Below, in pieces: positions 51,501 through 59,508 of a stretch of 64,000 nucleotides of DNA (the stretch's first letter is position 1; every line of letters starts with the position of its first letter). The translations under genes were made by a program, and so were the position numbers. The stretch spans positions 1,054,001-1,118,000 of the forward strand of contig NZ_CP044222.1 of the NCBI RefSeq assembly GCF_008727795.1. The letters are read 5' to 3'. Origin of the DNA: Nitrincola iocasae. GTDB taxonomy: Bacteria; Pseudomonadota; Gammaproteobacteria; Pseudomonadales; Balneatricaceae. The notes beneath the pieces are model-generated. The model ran no database searches. It was not told where the DNA came from and was given only the letters and a program-made list of their open reading frames with translations.

Positions 51501-52586
51501 CGTATTAACCTGATGGGGGAAATCTCTGATGGTGATTTAGGTCTGGGTGCCAAGGCCGGTGTGGATTATGCTTCATCGGATCGTACTAACCTCTACCTCA
51601 ATTATGAGCTGGATAATGATCGTACCGATCAGGGTATAGGCTCACGTATGGGTCAGGTAGTGACTGGTGCGCGTTCACGCTGGTCAGATACGACCAGTGT
51701 CTATGCCGAGCAACGTTACCAACACGGCTCGCAGCAAACCGGGCTAGTACAAGGCTACGGGGTGGATTTTGCCCCGGATGATCACTGGACCTACGGCCTG
51801 AGCACTGACATAGGCCATCTGAACAGTGAAACCGATAACGAAATCAGGCGTCGGGCCGTATCAGGTAGTGTCGGTTATCGTAATGAAGATATTCGTTACG
51901 CCGGCGCGCTGGAATACCGCAAGGACCGCTACAACGCTGAAGAAAGAACGGTCTGGCTGCTGCGAAATAACCTCAGTTACCAGATCGACCCTGACTGGCG
52001 CATGATCGGCCATCTGGATATGGCGATTGGTGACTCCAGCCAAGGCTCATTCTTTGACGGCAACTTTGTCGAAGCATCTTTGGGCTATGCTTATCGTCCC
52101 GTGCTGAATGACCGTTGGAACACTCTGGTCAAGTACACCTATCTGTCTGATCTGGCTCCGGCTGAACAACGTTCATCAACCGGTAACCTGGTCGATTACT
52201 CCCAGCGCAGTCATGTGTTTGCAATCGACAGCATCTATGACCTGACCGAACGCTGGAGCCTGGGTGGACGCTATGCCTATCGTCTGGGTGAATTGCGCAT
52301 GAGTCGAGATGACTCAGCCGACTGGTTCAGCAGTAAAGGACAGTTGATAGCAGTACGCGCCGACTGGCACGTCGTGCACAAATGGGATCTGATGGTCGAG
52401 CTGCGTCGCCGAGACGAATTCACCGCCGAAGACTCCCGAACAGGCGCTGTCCTGGCCGCGTATCGCCACTTCGGTAATAACATGAAAGCCGGTGTAGGCT
52501 ACAACTTCTCCGACTTCAGTGACGACCTAACCGACATGGACTTCCGCAGCCAAGGCTGGTTCATCAATATTATCGGAAAATATTGA
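48498..52586 (+). CDS. OmpA-domain outer-membrane beta-barrel protein, 1,362 aa
   Basis: It has a signal peptide (SLLCLAIAAASPLIYA), then an OmpA/MotB-type peptidoglycan-binding domain at about 95-215 (NVQFESGRSVLPDDYTEQLW; IIGHTDPQRLSARAASIYTD; AINRRVEVEIW). The middle 220-560 looks like Ig or TonB-plug-like beta domains. The last ~700 residues have the alternating strand pattern of an outer-membrane barrel, ending QGWFINIIGKY. It overlaps the giant surface protein by ATGA and may anchor or export it. Export of a DUF11 protein by a barrel protein with an OmpA domain is inference. Confidence 0.82.
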   Translation: MKLHKSLLCLAIAAASPLIYADSCEVGQGCGLSGARGAMEDESLLQRRAGGLGDLPALPQQGERELPRERLVLWHLPDQNQQAAGVLTLNPDEPQILQTALQNVQFESGRSVLPDDYTEQLWQVMERLKDKNNVRLRIIGHTDPQRLSARAASIYTDNYGLGLDRARQVALQFKAALNLSSTQVDLDSRGPNAPIASNATAEGMAINRRVEVEIWYDEPAQQNACSGGIPTTEDLAPFRISVDGQPVGDHSAGVADQQRCVDVALAENSLKVRYDNLSAQPRLNVAAAPRMAVPGQTHYFRGYSNYMNWVERGEVQIFGKPSRWGQPELLETVELDPLLNGEWLPSDELPDELYYRLRVYDAEGRFDDTDMQPLQLTRGEYEVEPGEVRADLLAVTGGNRLQRHRIPVAGGTVTVNGQGVQPGYAVFVMGDPVPVDPQGNFATAQIIPRGEHSVEVALLDPEGQGRIYRRDLRLPERDWFTVAIADITIGQQDTSGPAQLVTGEDRYYDDKVYVDGRLAFYTKGKIDGKYTVTASIDTGEEPIDSLFSNFNDKNPREFLRRMDANRHWATFGDDSTLVEDAPTQGKGYVRVEDGKSHAMWGNFEQHNRDTELSQIDRRLYGAQARYQGDGFTAFGERKVVVEGFAAEPGTASAREEFLGTGGSLYFLRNQDIASGSEALRVEIRDKHSGLVLMSEYLSYGIDYEIDPIQGRILLNRPLSAMSDDNSVVRSGGSLSGNPAYLVVTYEYSPGFESMDDLAVGGRASVWANDSVRIGVTASSQEHFGQKQDQEGIDLTLRHSDRTWLKLETARTEGEGIEEQISVDGGFGFNSRSVVGGQAYAERIDGSLDLSDVGIDGDGQLTFYHEERDAGFNAPGRLTSNDTRQSGVALVTPLSEQTDLILRADETVQSSDLENQSAEVGISHQLDEEWTVVGGYRSEERTSAATSTANEGRRDDLAVQLEYAPEDEPWTAHGFVQGTVKADGNREDNNRLGVGGSYRVNDRINLMGEISDGDLGLGAKAGVDYASSDRTNLYLNYELDNDRTDQGIGSRMGQVVTGARSRWSDTTSVYAEQRYQHGSQQTGLVQGYGVDFAPDDHWTYGLSTDIGHLNSETDNEIRRRAVSGSVGYRNEDIRYAGALEYRKDRYNAEERTVWLLRNNLSYQIDPDWRMIGHLDMAIGDSSQGSFFDGNFVEASLGYAYRPVLNDRWNTLVKYTYLSDLAPAEQRSSTGNLVDYSQRSHVFAIDSIYDLTERWSLGGRYAYRLGELRMSRDDSADWFSSKGQLIAVRADWHVVHKWDLMVELRRRDEFTAEDSRTGAVLAAYRHFGNNMKAGVGYNFSDFSDDLTDMDFRSQGWFINIIGKY

Positions 52587-52621
52587 CCCAACCCTGTTGA
52601 ATCCCATAAGTATAGATACTT

Positions 52622-52680
52622 TGTAGGAGCCCGCTCCGCGGGCGACCCCCCCCAATGTAGGAGCCCGCTCCGCGGGCGAA
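52622..52680 (+). repeat. Two forward REP elements
   Basis: TGTAGGAGCCCGCTCCGCGG(GCGA) at 52622-52645 and TGTAGGAGCCCGCTCCGCGG(GCGAA) at 52656-52680, separated by a C-rich tract. They lie just after the OmpA/barrel gene. Confidence 0.9.
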
Positions 52681-52875
52681 CCCTCCCCCTAAATAATCTA
52701 AAGAACACCTTCATCGGGTCGCCTTATTCACAACAGCTGCGCTACAATAGAGCTATGGCAGACGCAGAAAAATGCGTTGGAGGCTGCTGTAATAGTGTAA
52801 GCAACAGGAAAACACCTCGCTCTCTAAGGTAGTGCAAAATGCACATGCCCTGCGGTAGCCTGCCTGAAGATAACC
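52681..52875. other. Non-coding spacer
   Basis: No supported gene in this stretch. A 25-codon frame from ATG 52755 (MADAEKCVGGCCNSV) is too short to support. A TACAAT box at 52743 could be a -10 element, without a good -35. The stretch lies between two REP clusters. Confidence 0.4.
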
Positions 52876-53061
52876 TCGCAGGAGCCCGCTCCGTGAGCAA
52901 AAGATATACCCCATCACTCCTGTAGGAACCCGCTCCCCGGGCGATTAAAAACATCGCTCAAGAAGTGAGCTCCCACAGGGAGTAAACAGGTATGTAGGAG
53001 CCCGCTCTGCGGGCGAAAGATATACCCCATCACTCCTGCAGGAACCCGCTCCGCGAGCGAA
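52876..53061. repeat. REP cluster upstream of the MBL nuclease gene
   Basis: Forward units start near 52876, at 52921 (TGTAGGAACCCGCTCCCCGG), at 52993 (TGTAGGAGCCCGCTCTGCGG) and at 53037 (TGCAGGAACCCGCTCCGCGA). An inverted unit ATCGCTCAAGAAGTGAGCTC is at 52953-52978. The repeated AAAGATATACCCCATCACTC after two of the units (52900 and 53017) shows a longer duplicated block of about 117 bp. Confidence 0.88.
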
Positions 53062-53087
53062 CAATAACCCGGCAAAAGGATCTGCCC

Positions 53088-54737
53088 ATGTACATTGAAC
53101 ACCACGGCGCCAAAAACGGCGTGACCGGATCATGCCACCAGTTACACATCAATGAACATAACAGCCTGCTAGTTGACTGTGGTTTGTTCCAGGGCGCTGA
53201 AGCCAGTAACCGCGATAGCATTGACCACCACAAAATAGAATTTGATATAAGCAGCGTTAGGGCACTGATCGCCACCCATGTACACATTGACCATGTAGGC
53301 CGCATACCCTGGCTGCTGGCTGCAGGTTTTGAAGGGCCGATTATCTGCTCTCAACCCTCAGCGAAACTGCTGCCGTTGGTATTGGAAGATGCCTTCAAAC
53401 TGGGCGTTAGCCGCGACCGAACACAAATTGAGCGCTATCTGAATACCATCGAACAACGCATTGTGGCATTACCCTATAAACAGTGGTTTACACTCATAGA
53501 TACGTCCGAACACCAAGTACAGATCAGACTCCAGCGTGCCGGTCACATCCTGGGCTCCGCCTACATAGAAATAGACCTGTTGGAGCCCTCAACTCTGTGG
53601 GAGCCCGCTCCGCGGGCGAAAGCGGCGAACACAATCCATCGCTCACAGAGTGAGCTTCTACAGAATATATCCCCCTTGTGGGAGCCCGCTCCGCGGGCGA
53701 AAGCGGCGAACACAATCCATCGCTCACAGAGTGAGCTTCTACAGAATATATCCCCCTTGTGGGAGCCCGCTCCGCGGGCGAAAGCGGCGAACACAATCCA
53801 TCGCTCACAGAGTGAGCTTCTACAGAATATACCCCCCTTGTGGGAGCCCGCTCCGCGGGCGAATACGGCGCATAAATCAACCCGTATTGTTTTCTCCGGT
53901 GACCTGGGTGCAAGCCACACCCCCTTGCTACCCGCACCCAAACCCCCTCACCGGGCTGACATACTGGTTCTGGAAAGCACCTACGGTGACCGGAATCACG
54001 ACAACCGCGCCACGCGAAAGCAGCGTCTCAAATCAGCCATCGACCGAGCACTAATAAATAACGGCACTATACTGATTCCAGCGTTCAGCATCGGCCGTAC
54101 TCAGGAACTGCTATACGAATTCGAAGATATGCTCGATGGCGAATTGCCAGTGCTTCTCGACTCACCATTAGCGACAAAATTCACCGACGCCTACCGTGAG
54201 CTTAAACCCTTTTGGGATGAAGAAGCACACACCCGGCTGCAACAAGGCCGCAAACCGCTGGCTTTCGATAGCTTACTAACCGTTGATAGCCATGATGCGC
54301 ACCTGAAAATGGTACATCACCTTGCAAACTCAGGCCGTCCGGCCATCGTTATTGCAGGCAGTGGCATGTGTAACGCCGGTCGCATTGTTAACTATCTCAA
54401 GGCAATGCTCGGTGATGAACGTCATGACGTGCTATTCGTCGGCTACCAGGCAGAAGGCACGCCTGGGCAAATTATTCAACAATATGGCCCACAAAACGGC
54501 TATGTGGAACTCGATGGCGAACGCTACGATATTCTCGCCCAGGTTGAAACCATCGGCGGTTACTCAGCACATGCGGATCAACAGGGGCTGGTCAACTTTG
54601 TGAAAGGGATGAAGCACAAGCCCAGAGAAATCCGACTGGTGCATGGTGATGAGGGTGCTAAGCAAGCACTTAAGGACAAAATCAAGGCCTTTTATCACCA
54701 GATAAACAGCCCTGTTAGTATCTATAGCGCAACCTAG
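53088..54737 (+). CDS. MBL-fold RNA-processing-type nuclease (beta-CASP) with REP-coded insertion
   Basis: A 549-residue protein of the metallo-beta-lactamase/beta-CASP group, normally about 460 residues. It has the zinc motif THVHIDHVGR (about residues 62-71), RAGHILGSAYIE, FSGDLG, the beta-CASP segment PAFSIGRTQELLYE and the C-terminal SGMCNAGRIVNYL and GGYSAHADQQGL. Residues about 167-260 are an in-frame insert encoded by four REP units in 81-bp periods. Each period reads LWEPAPRAKAANTIHRSQSE then LLQNISP. It lies in the loop between two beta-strands of the MBL fold, just before FSGDLG. The enzyme may still fold. ATG 53088 has AAAAGGA about 7 bp upstream. Confidence 0.85.
   Translation: MYIEHHGAKNGVTGSCHQLHINEHNSLLVDCGLFQGAEASNRDSIDHHKIEFDISSVRALIATHVHIDHVGRIPWLLAAGFEGPIICSQPSAKLLPLVLEDAFKLGVSRDRTQIERYLNTIEQRIVALPYKQWFTLIDTSEHQVQIRLQRAGHILGSAYIEIDLLEPSTLWEPAPRAKAANTIHRSQSELLQNISPLWEPAPRAKAANTIHRSQSELLQNISPLWEPAPRAKAANTIHRSQSELLQNIPPLWEPAPRANTAHKSTRIVFSGDLGASHTPLLPAPKPPHRADILVLESTYGDRNHDNRATRKQRLKSAIDRALINNGTILIPAFSIGRTQELLYEFEDMLDGELPVLLDSPLATKFTDAYRELKPFWDEEAHTRLQQGRKPLAFDSLLTVDSHDAHLKMVHHLANSGRPAIVIAGSGMCNAGRIVNYLKAMLGDERHDVLFVGYQAEGTPGQIIQQYGPQNGYVELDGERYDILAQVETIGGYSAHADQQGLVNFVKGMKHKPREIRLVHGDEGAKQALKDKIKAFYHQINSPVSIYSAT
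53596..53862 (+). repeat. In-frame REP array, 81-bp period, inside a coding sequence
   Basis: Units TGTGGGAGCCCGCTCCGCGG(GCGAA) start at 53596, 53677, 53758 and 53839; between them lies the inverted relative ATCGCTCACAGAGTGAGCTT. The period of 81 bp is 27 codons, so the reading frame stays open across three full copies plus part of a fourth. The three full periods are nearly identical. Confidence 0.93.
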
Positions 54738-54803
54738 AAATAGCACTGTCGTCCGTAGGCGCTCATACCGTTAGTGAAAATAAACATAGGTATCAACCGC
54801 AAG

Positions 54804-55069
54804 ATGTCTAGTCCAGGTAAACAAATCCAGACAACGCCTCAGCTTTTTGGGACTACTGCCACTCATACATTGATAGATTGGGTGCATTTGTTGTCTGAGG
54901 ACAGGGTGTTGAACCTTACCTGAAAAAACAGTTTGGTTTTGGTCATCATGAAATGGGTGAAATGCTGCTGGCAGGGCAGCATAAGTCAGGGCAAGCACTC
55001 CATAAAAACTTAAAGTCTAAGCTCATCCGTGAAAAATTTGACGACATCACTTGTTATCAGTGGCTTTAG
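54804..55069 (+). pseudogene. Frameshifted small gene of unknown family
   Basis: From ATG 54804 the frame reads MSSPGKQIQTTPQLFGTTAT ... IDWVHLLSED and then stops. A second frame continues at once with GVEPYLKKQFGFGHHEMGEM ... LLAGQHKSGQALHKN ... DDITCYQWL and ends at TAG 55069. The junction needs a one-base shift near 54900. The two parts together give about 88 residues, which look like one protein. I do not recognise the family. The rest of 54738-55117 shows no gene. Confidence 0.5.
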
Positions 55070-55117
55070 ATATAAAAAAATACAGGTAAAATATTTTACT
55101 CTAAATTGGGAAAGCAT

Positions 55118-56278
55118 ATGATTCCATATGGTAGGCAGGATGTCACCGAAGATGACATCAAAGCAGTAGATGAGGTATTAAAATCCGTTTATCTTACACA
55201 AGGACCAGCTGTTCCGAAGTTTGAGGAGGCTGTTCTTAGACATTGCAATGCAAAGTTTGCAATAGCCACAAACAGCGCTACATCTGCACTTCATGTCGCA
55301 TGCCTCTCTTTGGGGCTAGGAAATGGTGATTGGCTTTGGACAAGCCCAAATACTTTTGTCGCTTCTGCTAATTGCGCTTTATATTGTGGTGCGAAGGTAG
55401 ACTTTGTTGATATTGATCCTCAAACCTACAATCTTTGCCCGAAAGCACTAGAAAAAAAACTGATATCTTCAGAAAAAAAAGGTTTGTTACCTAAGATAGT
55501 AGTACCAGTTCACTTTAGTGGTCAGCCCTGTGATATGAAAGCTATATATGCGCTATCACAAAAATATGGATTTAAAATCATTGAGGACGCTTCCCATGCT
55601 ATTGGTGGCAAGTATCTAAACGAACCTATCGGGAACTGTAGATATAGTAATATAACTGTATTTAGCTTCCACCCGGTTAAGATTATAACCTCAGCAGAAG
55701 GTGGCATGGCTGTTACCAATGATGTTAATTTGGCAGAAAAATTAACGCTATTACGTAGCCACGGAATAACACGTACTCCAAGCCTTATGACAAAACCAAT
55801 GGAAGGTTCATGGTATTACCAACAAGTTGACCTTGGTTTCAACTACAGAATGACAGACTTGCAAGGAGCCCTCGGAGCAAGTCAAATGAACCGTCTGGTT
55901 CATTATGTAGCACGCAGGCATGCACTTGCTAAACGTTATGATAAGCTATTGGCTAACTTACCAGTGATTACACCATGTCAGCATAAAGATGGTTACTCAG
56001 CGTTTCACCTGTATGTAATACGGTTGAAGCTTGATGAAATATCACTTTCTCATGTCGAAGTATTCGAAGCTCTCCGAGCAAAAGAAATAGGTGTTAATGT
56101 ACATTATATTCCGGTTCATACACAGCCATACTATCAGAATATGGGATTTCATGTGGGAGATTATCCAGAGGCAGAAAAATTTTATTCTGAAGCTATAAGT
56201 ATACCGTTATTTCCGGCATTGAAAGAATCAGAACAAGACTATGTGATCGAAGCGTTGAAAGAGCTGTTGCAATCATGA
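55118..56278 (+). CDS. pseC: UDP-4-amino-4,6-dideoxy-N-acetyl-beta-L-altrosamine transaminase
   Basis: A 386-residue DegT/DnrJ/EryC1-type aminotransferase, the second step of pseudaminic acid synthesis. It has the family start MIPYGRQDVTEDDIKAVDEV, the PLP-binding Lys in FSFHPVKIITSAEGGM, and HFSGQPCDMKAI. ATG 55118 is chosen over TTG 55106 because it matches the family start. It overlaps the aldo/keto reductase gene by ATGA, opening an operon of eight coupled genes. PseB, the preceding dehydratase, is not encoded in the window. Confidence 0.9.
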   Translation: MIPYGRQDVTEDDIKAVDEVLKSVYLTQGPAVPKFEEAVLRHCNAKFAIATNSATSALHVACLSLGLGNGDWLWTSPNTFVASANCALYCGAKVDFVDIDPQTYNLCPKALEKKLISSEKKGLLPKIVVPVHFSGQPCDMKAIYALSQKYGFKIIEDASHAIGGKYLNEPIGNCRYSNITVFSFHPVKIITSAEGGMAVTNDVNLAEKLTLLRSHGITRTPSLMTKPMEGSWYYQQVDLGFNYRMTDLQGALGASQMNRLVHYVARRHALAKRYDKLLANLPVITPCQHKDGYSAFHLYVIRLKLDEISLSHVEVFEALRAKEIGVNVHYIPVHTQPYYQNMGFHVGDYPEAEKFYSEAISIPLFPALKESEQDYVIEALKELLQS

Positions 56279-57138
56279 AACTTGCCCTCGGAACAGCTCA
56301 GTTTGGTATGGATTATGGGGTCGCCAATAAAAAAGGGCATGTGAGTCTGTCTGATGTGAAAAGCATACTGTCATTAGCAAGAAAATATGGCATATCGACT
56401 ATAGATACAGCGGCCGCATATGGTAGTAGTGAAAATGCACTTGGACTTGCAGGAGTGAATGATTTCAATATTGTTTCCAAACTACCTCCCCGTGATTCAA
56501 AATGCCTTGATACAATTGGATGGATTGAAAAATCCGTTAAAAATTCTCTCGAAAATCTGAAGGTAGATTCCCTGTATGGTTTTCTTTTACATCGACCGCA
56601 TGAACTTCTGAGCAGTGAGGGAGAAAAAATTTTTGAAACCCTTTCGGTCTTAAAAAGCAAAGGAATAATAAAAAAAATTGGAGTTTCAATATATGAGCCG
56701 GAACAGCTTGATCAGTTATATCAGTATTATAGTTTTGACCTTGTTCAAACCCCAATGAACTTGATTGATCATAGAATAATTGAAACAGGTTGGTTGCAGA
56801 GGCTGAAGGAAAGTGGAGCTGAGGTACATATTAGATCAGCATTTCTGCAAGGTTTGCTTTTGATGAAATCAATAGACCGACCTGCATATTTTAATACGTG
56901 GAATAGAATTTTTGCGCATTTTGACGAGTGGCTTATATCTGAGAATATATCGCCATTAGAAGCATGTCTTGGATTTTTAAATAGCCACCCAGAAATCGAT
57001 AAAGTTATCGTGGGTATTGATTCTGTAAAGCAATTGTCAGAAATTATGGATGCTGTCAGTGTAAAAATTCCTGAAATTCCTGATTCACTTAAATCTGGTG
57101 ATCTCGCATTAATTAACCCAGGTTGTTGGAAATTATGA
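56275..57138 (+). CDS. Aldo/keto reductase
   Basis: A 287-residue TIM-barrel oxidoreductase: MKLALGTAQFGMDYGVANKK, the catalytic Asp-Tyr region TIDTAAAYGSSE, a catalytic His in LLHRPHELL, and the C-terminal NADP-binding segment KVIVGIDSVKQLSEIM. It is coupled by ATGA overlaps to pseC before and to the Gfo/Idh-type gene after. It is not part of the standard pseudaminic acid pathway; a change to the sugar is a reasonable guess. Confidence 0.85.
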   Translation: MKLALGTAQFGMDYGVANKKGHVSLSDVKSILSLARKYGISTIDTAAAYGSSENALGLAGVNDFNIVSKLPPRDSKCLDTIGWIEKSVKNSLENLKVDSLYGFLLHRPHELLSSEGEKIFETLSVLKSKGIIKKIGVSIYEPEQLDQLYQYYSFDLVQTPMNLIDHRIIETGWLQRLKESGAEVHIRSAFLQGLLLMKSIDRPAYFNTWNRIFAHFDEWLISENISPLEACLGFLNSHPEIDKVIVGIDSVKQLSEIMDAVSVKIPEIPDSLKSGDLALINPGCWKL

Positions 57139-58043
57139 AGCTAAAACTCGGTGTTATTGGGGTTTCTGAAGGAAATGGTCATCCGTATTCATGGAGTGCC
57201 ATTTTTAATGGTTATAACCCTGAAATCATGGAAGAGTGTGGTTATCCCGTTATTCCGCGCTATCTAGAACAGCAATCTTGGCCGGAAAGTAGTATTCCTG
57301 ATGCTGAAGTTGTTGCTGTGTGGACTCAAGATATAAAGCTATCAAAACATATAGCTTCTGCCTGCAATATAGATAAGGCAGTTACTCATCCTGAGGATAT
57401 GCTAGGAATGGTCGATGCTGTTCTTCTTGCTAGAGATGATGCTGAAAATCATTTGGATTATGCAAGGCCATTTTTGGAAGCCAGGTTGCCAATATATATT
57501 GATAAGCCCCTGGCTTTGTCTAGCGATGCCTTAGAGGAACTATATGCGCTAGAAAAATATCCAGGCCAGATTTTTACCTGTTCTGCTTTAAGATACTCTA
57601 AGGAACTCTATCTTTCTCAAGCTGATAAAGAGCAGCTGGGTGAAATTAAGATAGTTTCGGCATTCACACCGAAGTCTTGGGATAAGTATGCCGTTCATAT
57701 TATCGAACCCGTTCTTAATATGTTACCTGCAGAGGATACTCCTGTTTGCTTTGTTAAAGGAAATTCGCTGAAAATAGAACCCGATGATAATTCTGGCAGC
57801 TTAAGTGTCCTTTGGAAGAGTGGTATAAAAACTCACTTCATGGCATCAGGTGATGCTATGACGCCAATTTCAATTAGGGTTATGGGCACAGCAGGCTGGA
57901 AAGACTTATTTTTTTCTGATTCTTTTTCGGCTTTCAAAGCCGCTCTGGAAGCCTTTGTCAGGGGTATTAAAACTTCAGAAATTGCCTCACCACAAATGTT
58001 TAACAGGCAAGTTGTAGAGTTACTAGAAAGAGGAAGAGTATGA
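57135..58043 (+). CDS. Gfo/Idh/MocA-type oxidoreductase
   Basis: A 302-residue protein from ATG 57135 (MKLKLGVIGVSEGNGHPYSW). Its first strand and loop resemble a Rossmann start, though the loop is atypical, without a clear GxGxxG. The conserved DKPLALSSDAL segment of the family (EKP/DKP motif) is at about 120-130. It overlaps the genes on both sides by ATGA. The longer frame from 57123 lies inside the previous gene. Substrate unknown; presumably a nucleotide sugar or intermediate of the operon's product. Confidence 0.8.
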   Translation: MKLKLGVIGVSEGNGHPYSWSAIFNGYNPEIMEECGYPVIPRYLEQQSWPESSIPDAEVVAVWTQDIKLSKHIASACNIDKAVTHPEDMLGMVDAVLLARDDAENHLDYARPFLEARLPIYIDKPLALSSDALEELYALEKYPGQIFTCSALRYSKELYLSQADKEQLGEIKIVSAFTPKSWDKYAVHIIEPVLNMLPAEDTPVCFVKGNSLKIEPDDNSGSLSVLWKSGIKTHFMASGDAMTPISIRVMGTAGWKDLFFSDSFSAFKAALEAFVRGIKTSEIASPQMFNRQVVELLERGRV

Positions 58044-58795
58044 GACAGACGATCCTAATTACAGGTGGTACTGGAAAATTTGGTCGTGCGTTTGTGCAGC
58101 ACTTCGTTAAATGTGATTGGATGGTTTTGTTTACATCGACTTGTGAAAAACGTGCTCAAGAGTTGATTAAAGAGCTAAATCAACCTGAAAATCTTATTTA
58201 TTTTGTGGCGGATTTAATACCTATTGATACTATACCTAGGCTGGCTGCAGAAATTCATTCGGAAGGCTATCGCATTAATCATTTAGTCAACAATGCACGA
58301 AGCCTGACTTCACTTAGAACAAATGACTTAGGTCAAACAGACCGAGATGATTTCTTAAATGAATACTTGATGGATGTTGTCATTCCTTATGAGCTTGCGT
58401 TTGCTTTCTACAATACTCAGGCAGATGAGCTTCTAACCATAACCAATATTGGTTCACAATATGGTTTGGTGGCAGCCAACCCACATCTGTACACCGACTA
58501 TCCCAAGCAGTCACCCATTCAATATGGAGTTGCTAAGGCTGCTCTGAATCATTTGACGAAAGAATTAGCTGTACGTATGGCAGACAAGCAGGTAAGAGTT
58601 AACTGTATTGCATATGGAGGAGTTGAAGGGCGTGTTGATGACGCTTTCAAGGCACGTTATGCAAATCTAAGTCCTACAAGACGGATGTTGAAAGATACAG
58701 AAGTCATTAGCCCTCTTGATTTTCTGGTTCGCGAAAATAGCAGTGCCGTTACAGGTCAGACGCTCGTAGCCGATGGAGGATGGACCTTATGGTAA
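58040..58795 (+). CDS. Short-chain dehydrogenase/reductase (SDR)
   Basis: A 251-residue classical SDR: cofactor loop TGGTGKFGRAF (about 8-18), NNAR (88-91), a Ser in TNIGSQYG, the active-site YxxxK in YGVAKAALNHLTKELA and a C-terminal GQTLVADGGWTLW. It is coupled to the Gfo/Idh-type gene by ATGA and overlaps pseF by 7 bp. It may reduce or oxidise the sugar precursor; the exact step is unknown. Confidence 0.88.
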   Translation: MRQTILITGGTGKFGRAFVQHFVKCDWMVLFTSTCEKRAQELIKELNQPENLIYFVADLIPIDTIPRLAAEIHSEGYRINHLVNNARSLTSLRTNDLGQTDRDDFLNEYLMDVVIPYELAFAFYNTQADELLTITNIGSQYGLVAANPHLYTDYPKQSPIQYGVAKAALNHLTKELAVRMADKQVRVNCIAYGGVEGRVDDAFKARYANLSPTRRMLKDTEVISPLDFLVRENSSAVTGQTLVADGGWTLW

Positions 58796-59508
58796 ATCGA
58801 AGGATAGCCATTATTCCAGCCAGGGGTGGATCAAAGCGTATACCGGAAAAAAATATCATTGACTTCGCTGGTAAGCCGATGATCGCTTGGTCAATTGAGG
58901 CTGCTCTTAAATCGAATTTATTTGATAGGGTTATAGTTTCAACTGATGATATTAAAATCGCTGATATTGCGAAGCAATGGGGAGCAGAGGTTCCATTTTT
59001 GAGAAAGGAGTGTGCCGATGACTATTCAACTGTGAGTGAGGCAACGACTAGCGCTCTGACACAAGCAATGAATTTCTGGCATGAAGATTACACTACTGTT
59101 GTACAGTTAATGGCAAATTGTCCTTTGCGTACAAGTAATGATATTCAACAGGCAACTCATCAATTCGACCGGCAACATAGGCGTTTTCAGATCAGTTGCT
59201 TCAAATACGGTTGGATGAATCCATGGTGGGCCGTAAAGCTGAATGAAAATAACTGCCCAGAAAAACTTTTTCCCGATGCCCTCGATAAAAGATCTCAGGA
59301 CTTACCTGAGCTCTACTGTCCCACTGGCGCTATTTGGATAGCTGCTGCACAAGACTTACTGAAACACAATACTTTTTATGGGCCGGATCATACGTTTGAA
59401 CCTATATCATGGGAAAGTGCAGTCGATATTGATGATTTTAATGATCTTGCATTTGCAAAATCAGTCCTTCTAAATGTTCAAAACTATTCTATAACAGTTG
59501 ATCAATGA
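58789..59508 (+). CDS. pseF: Pseudaminic acid cytidylyltransferase
   Basis: A 239-residue CMP-sugar synthetase that activates the nonulosonic acid with CTP. It has the NeuA/PseF motifs IIPARGGSKRIPEKNI, KPMIAWSIEAAL, VIVSTDD and a C-terminal DIDDFNDL (Asp pair for Mg). The start is ATG 58789, with GGAGG at 58775-58779 nine bases upstream; an ATG at 58780 immediately abuts that Shine-Dalgarno and is unlikely. It overlaps the SDR gene by 7 bp and pseG by ATGA. Confidence 0.88.
   Translation: MVNRRIAIIPARGGSKRIPEKNIIDFAGKPMIAWSIEAALKSNLFDRVIVSTDDIKIADIAKQWGAEVPFLRKECADDYSTVSEATTSALTQAMNFWHEDYTTVVQLMANCPLRTSNDIQQATHQFDRQHRRFQISCFKYGWMNPWWAVKLNENNCPEKLFPDALDKRSQDLPELYCPTGAIWIAAAQDLLKHNTFYGPDHTFEPISWESAVDIDDFNDLAFAKSVLLNVQNYSITVDQ

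Noticed and set aside
52755..52832. 25-codon peptide MADAEKCVGGCCNSV...
   Set aside because: Too short, no clear ribosome binding site and no conservation evidence.
52499..53305. Several minus-strand frames with RGAGS or AERAPT peptides
   Set aside because: They are translations of REP elements and antisense of the nuclease gene start; there is no start signal or family similarity.
53524..53941. Long minus-strand reading frames with repeated AERAPTRG-type peptides
   Set aside because: They are antisense shadows of the 81-bp REP array inside the MBL nuclease gene.
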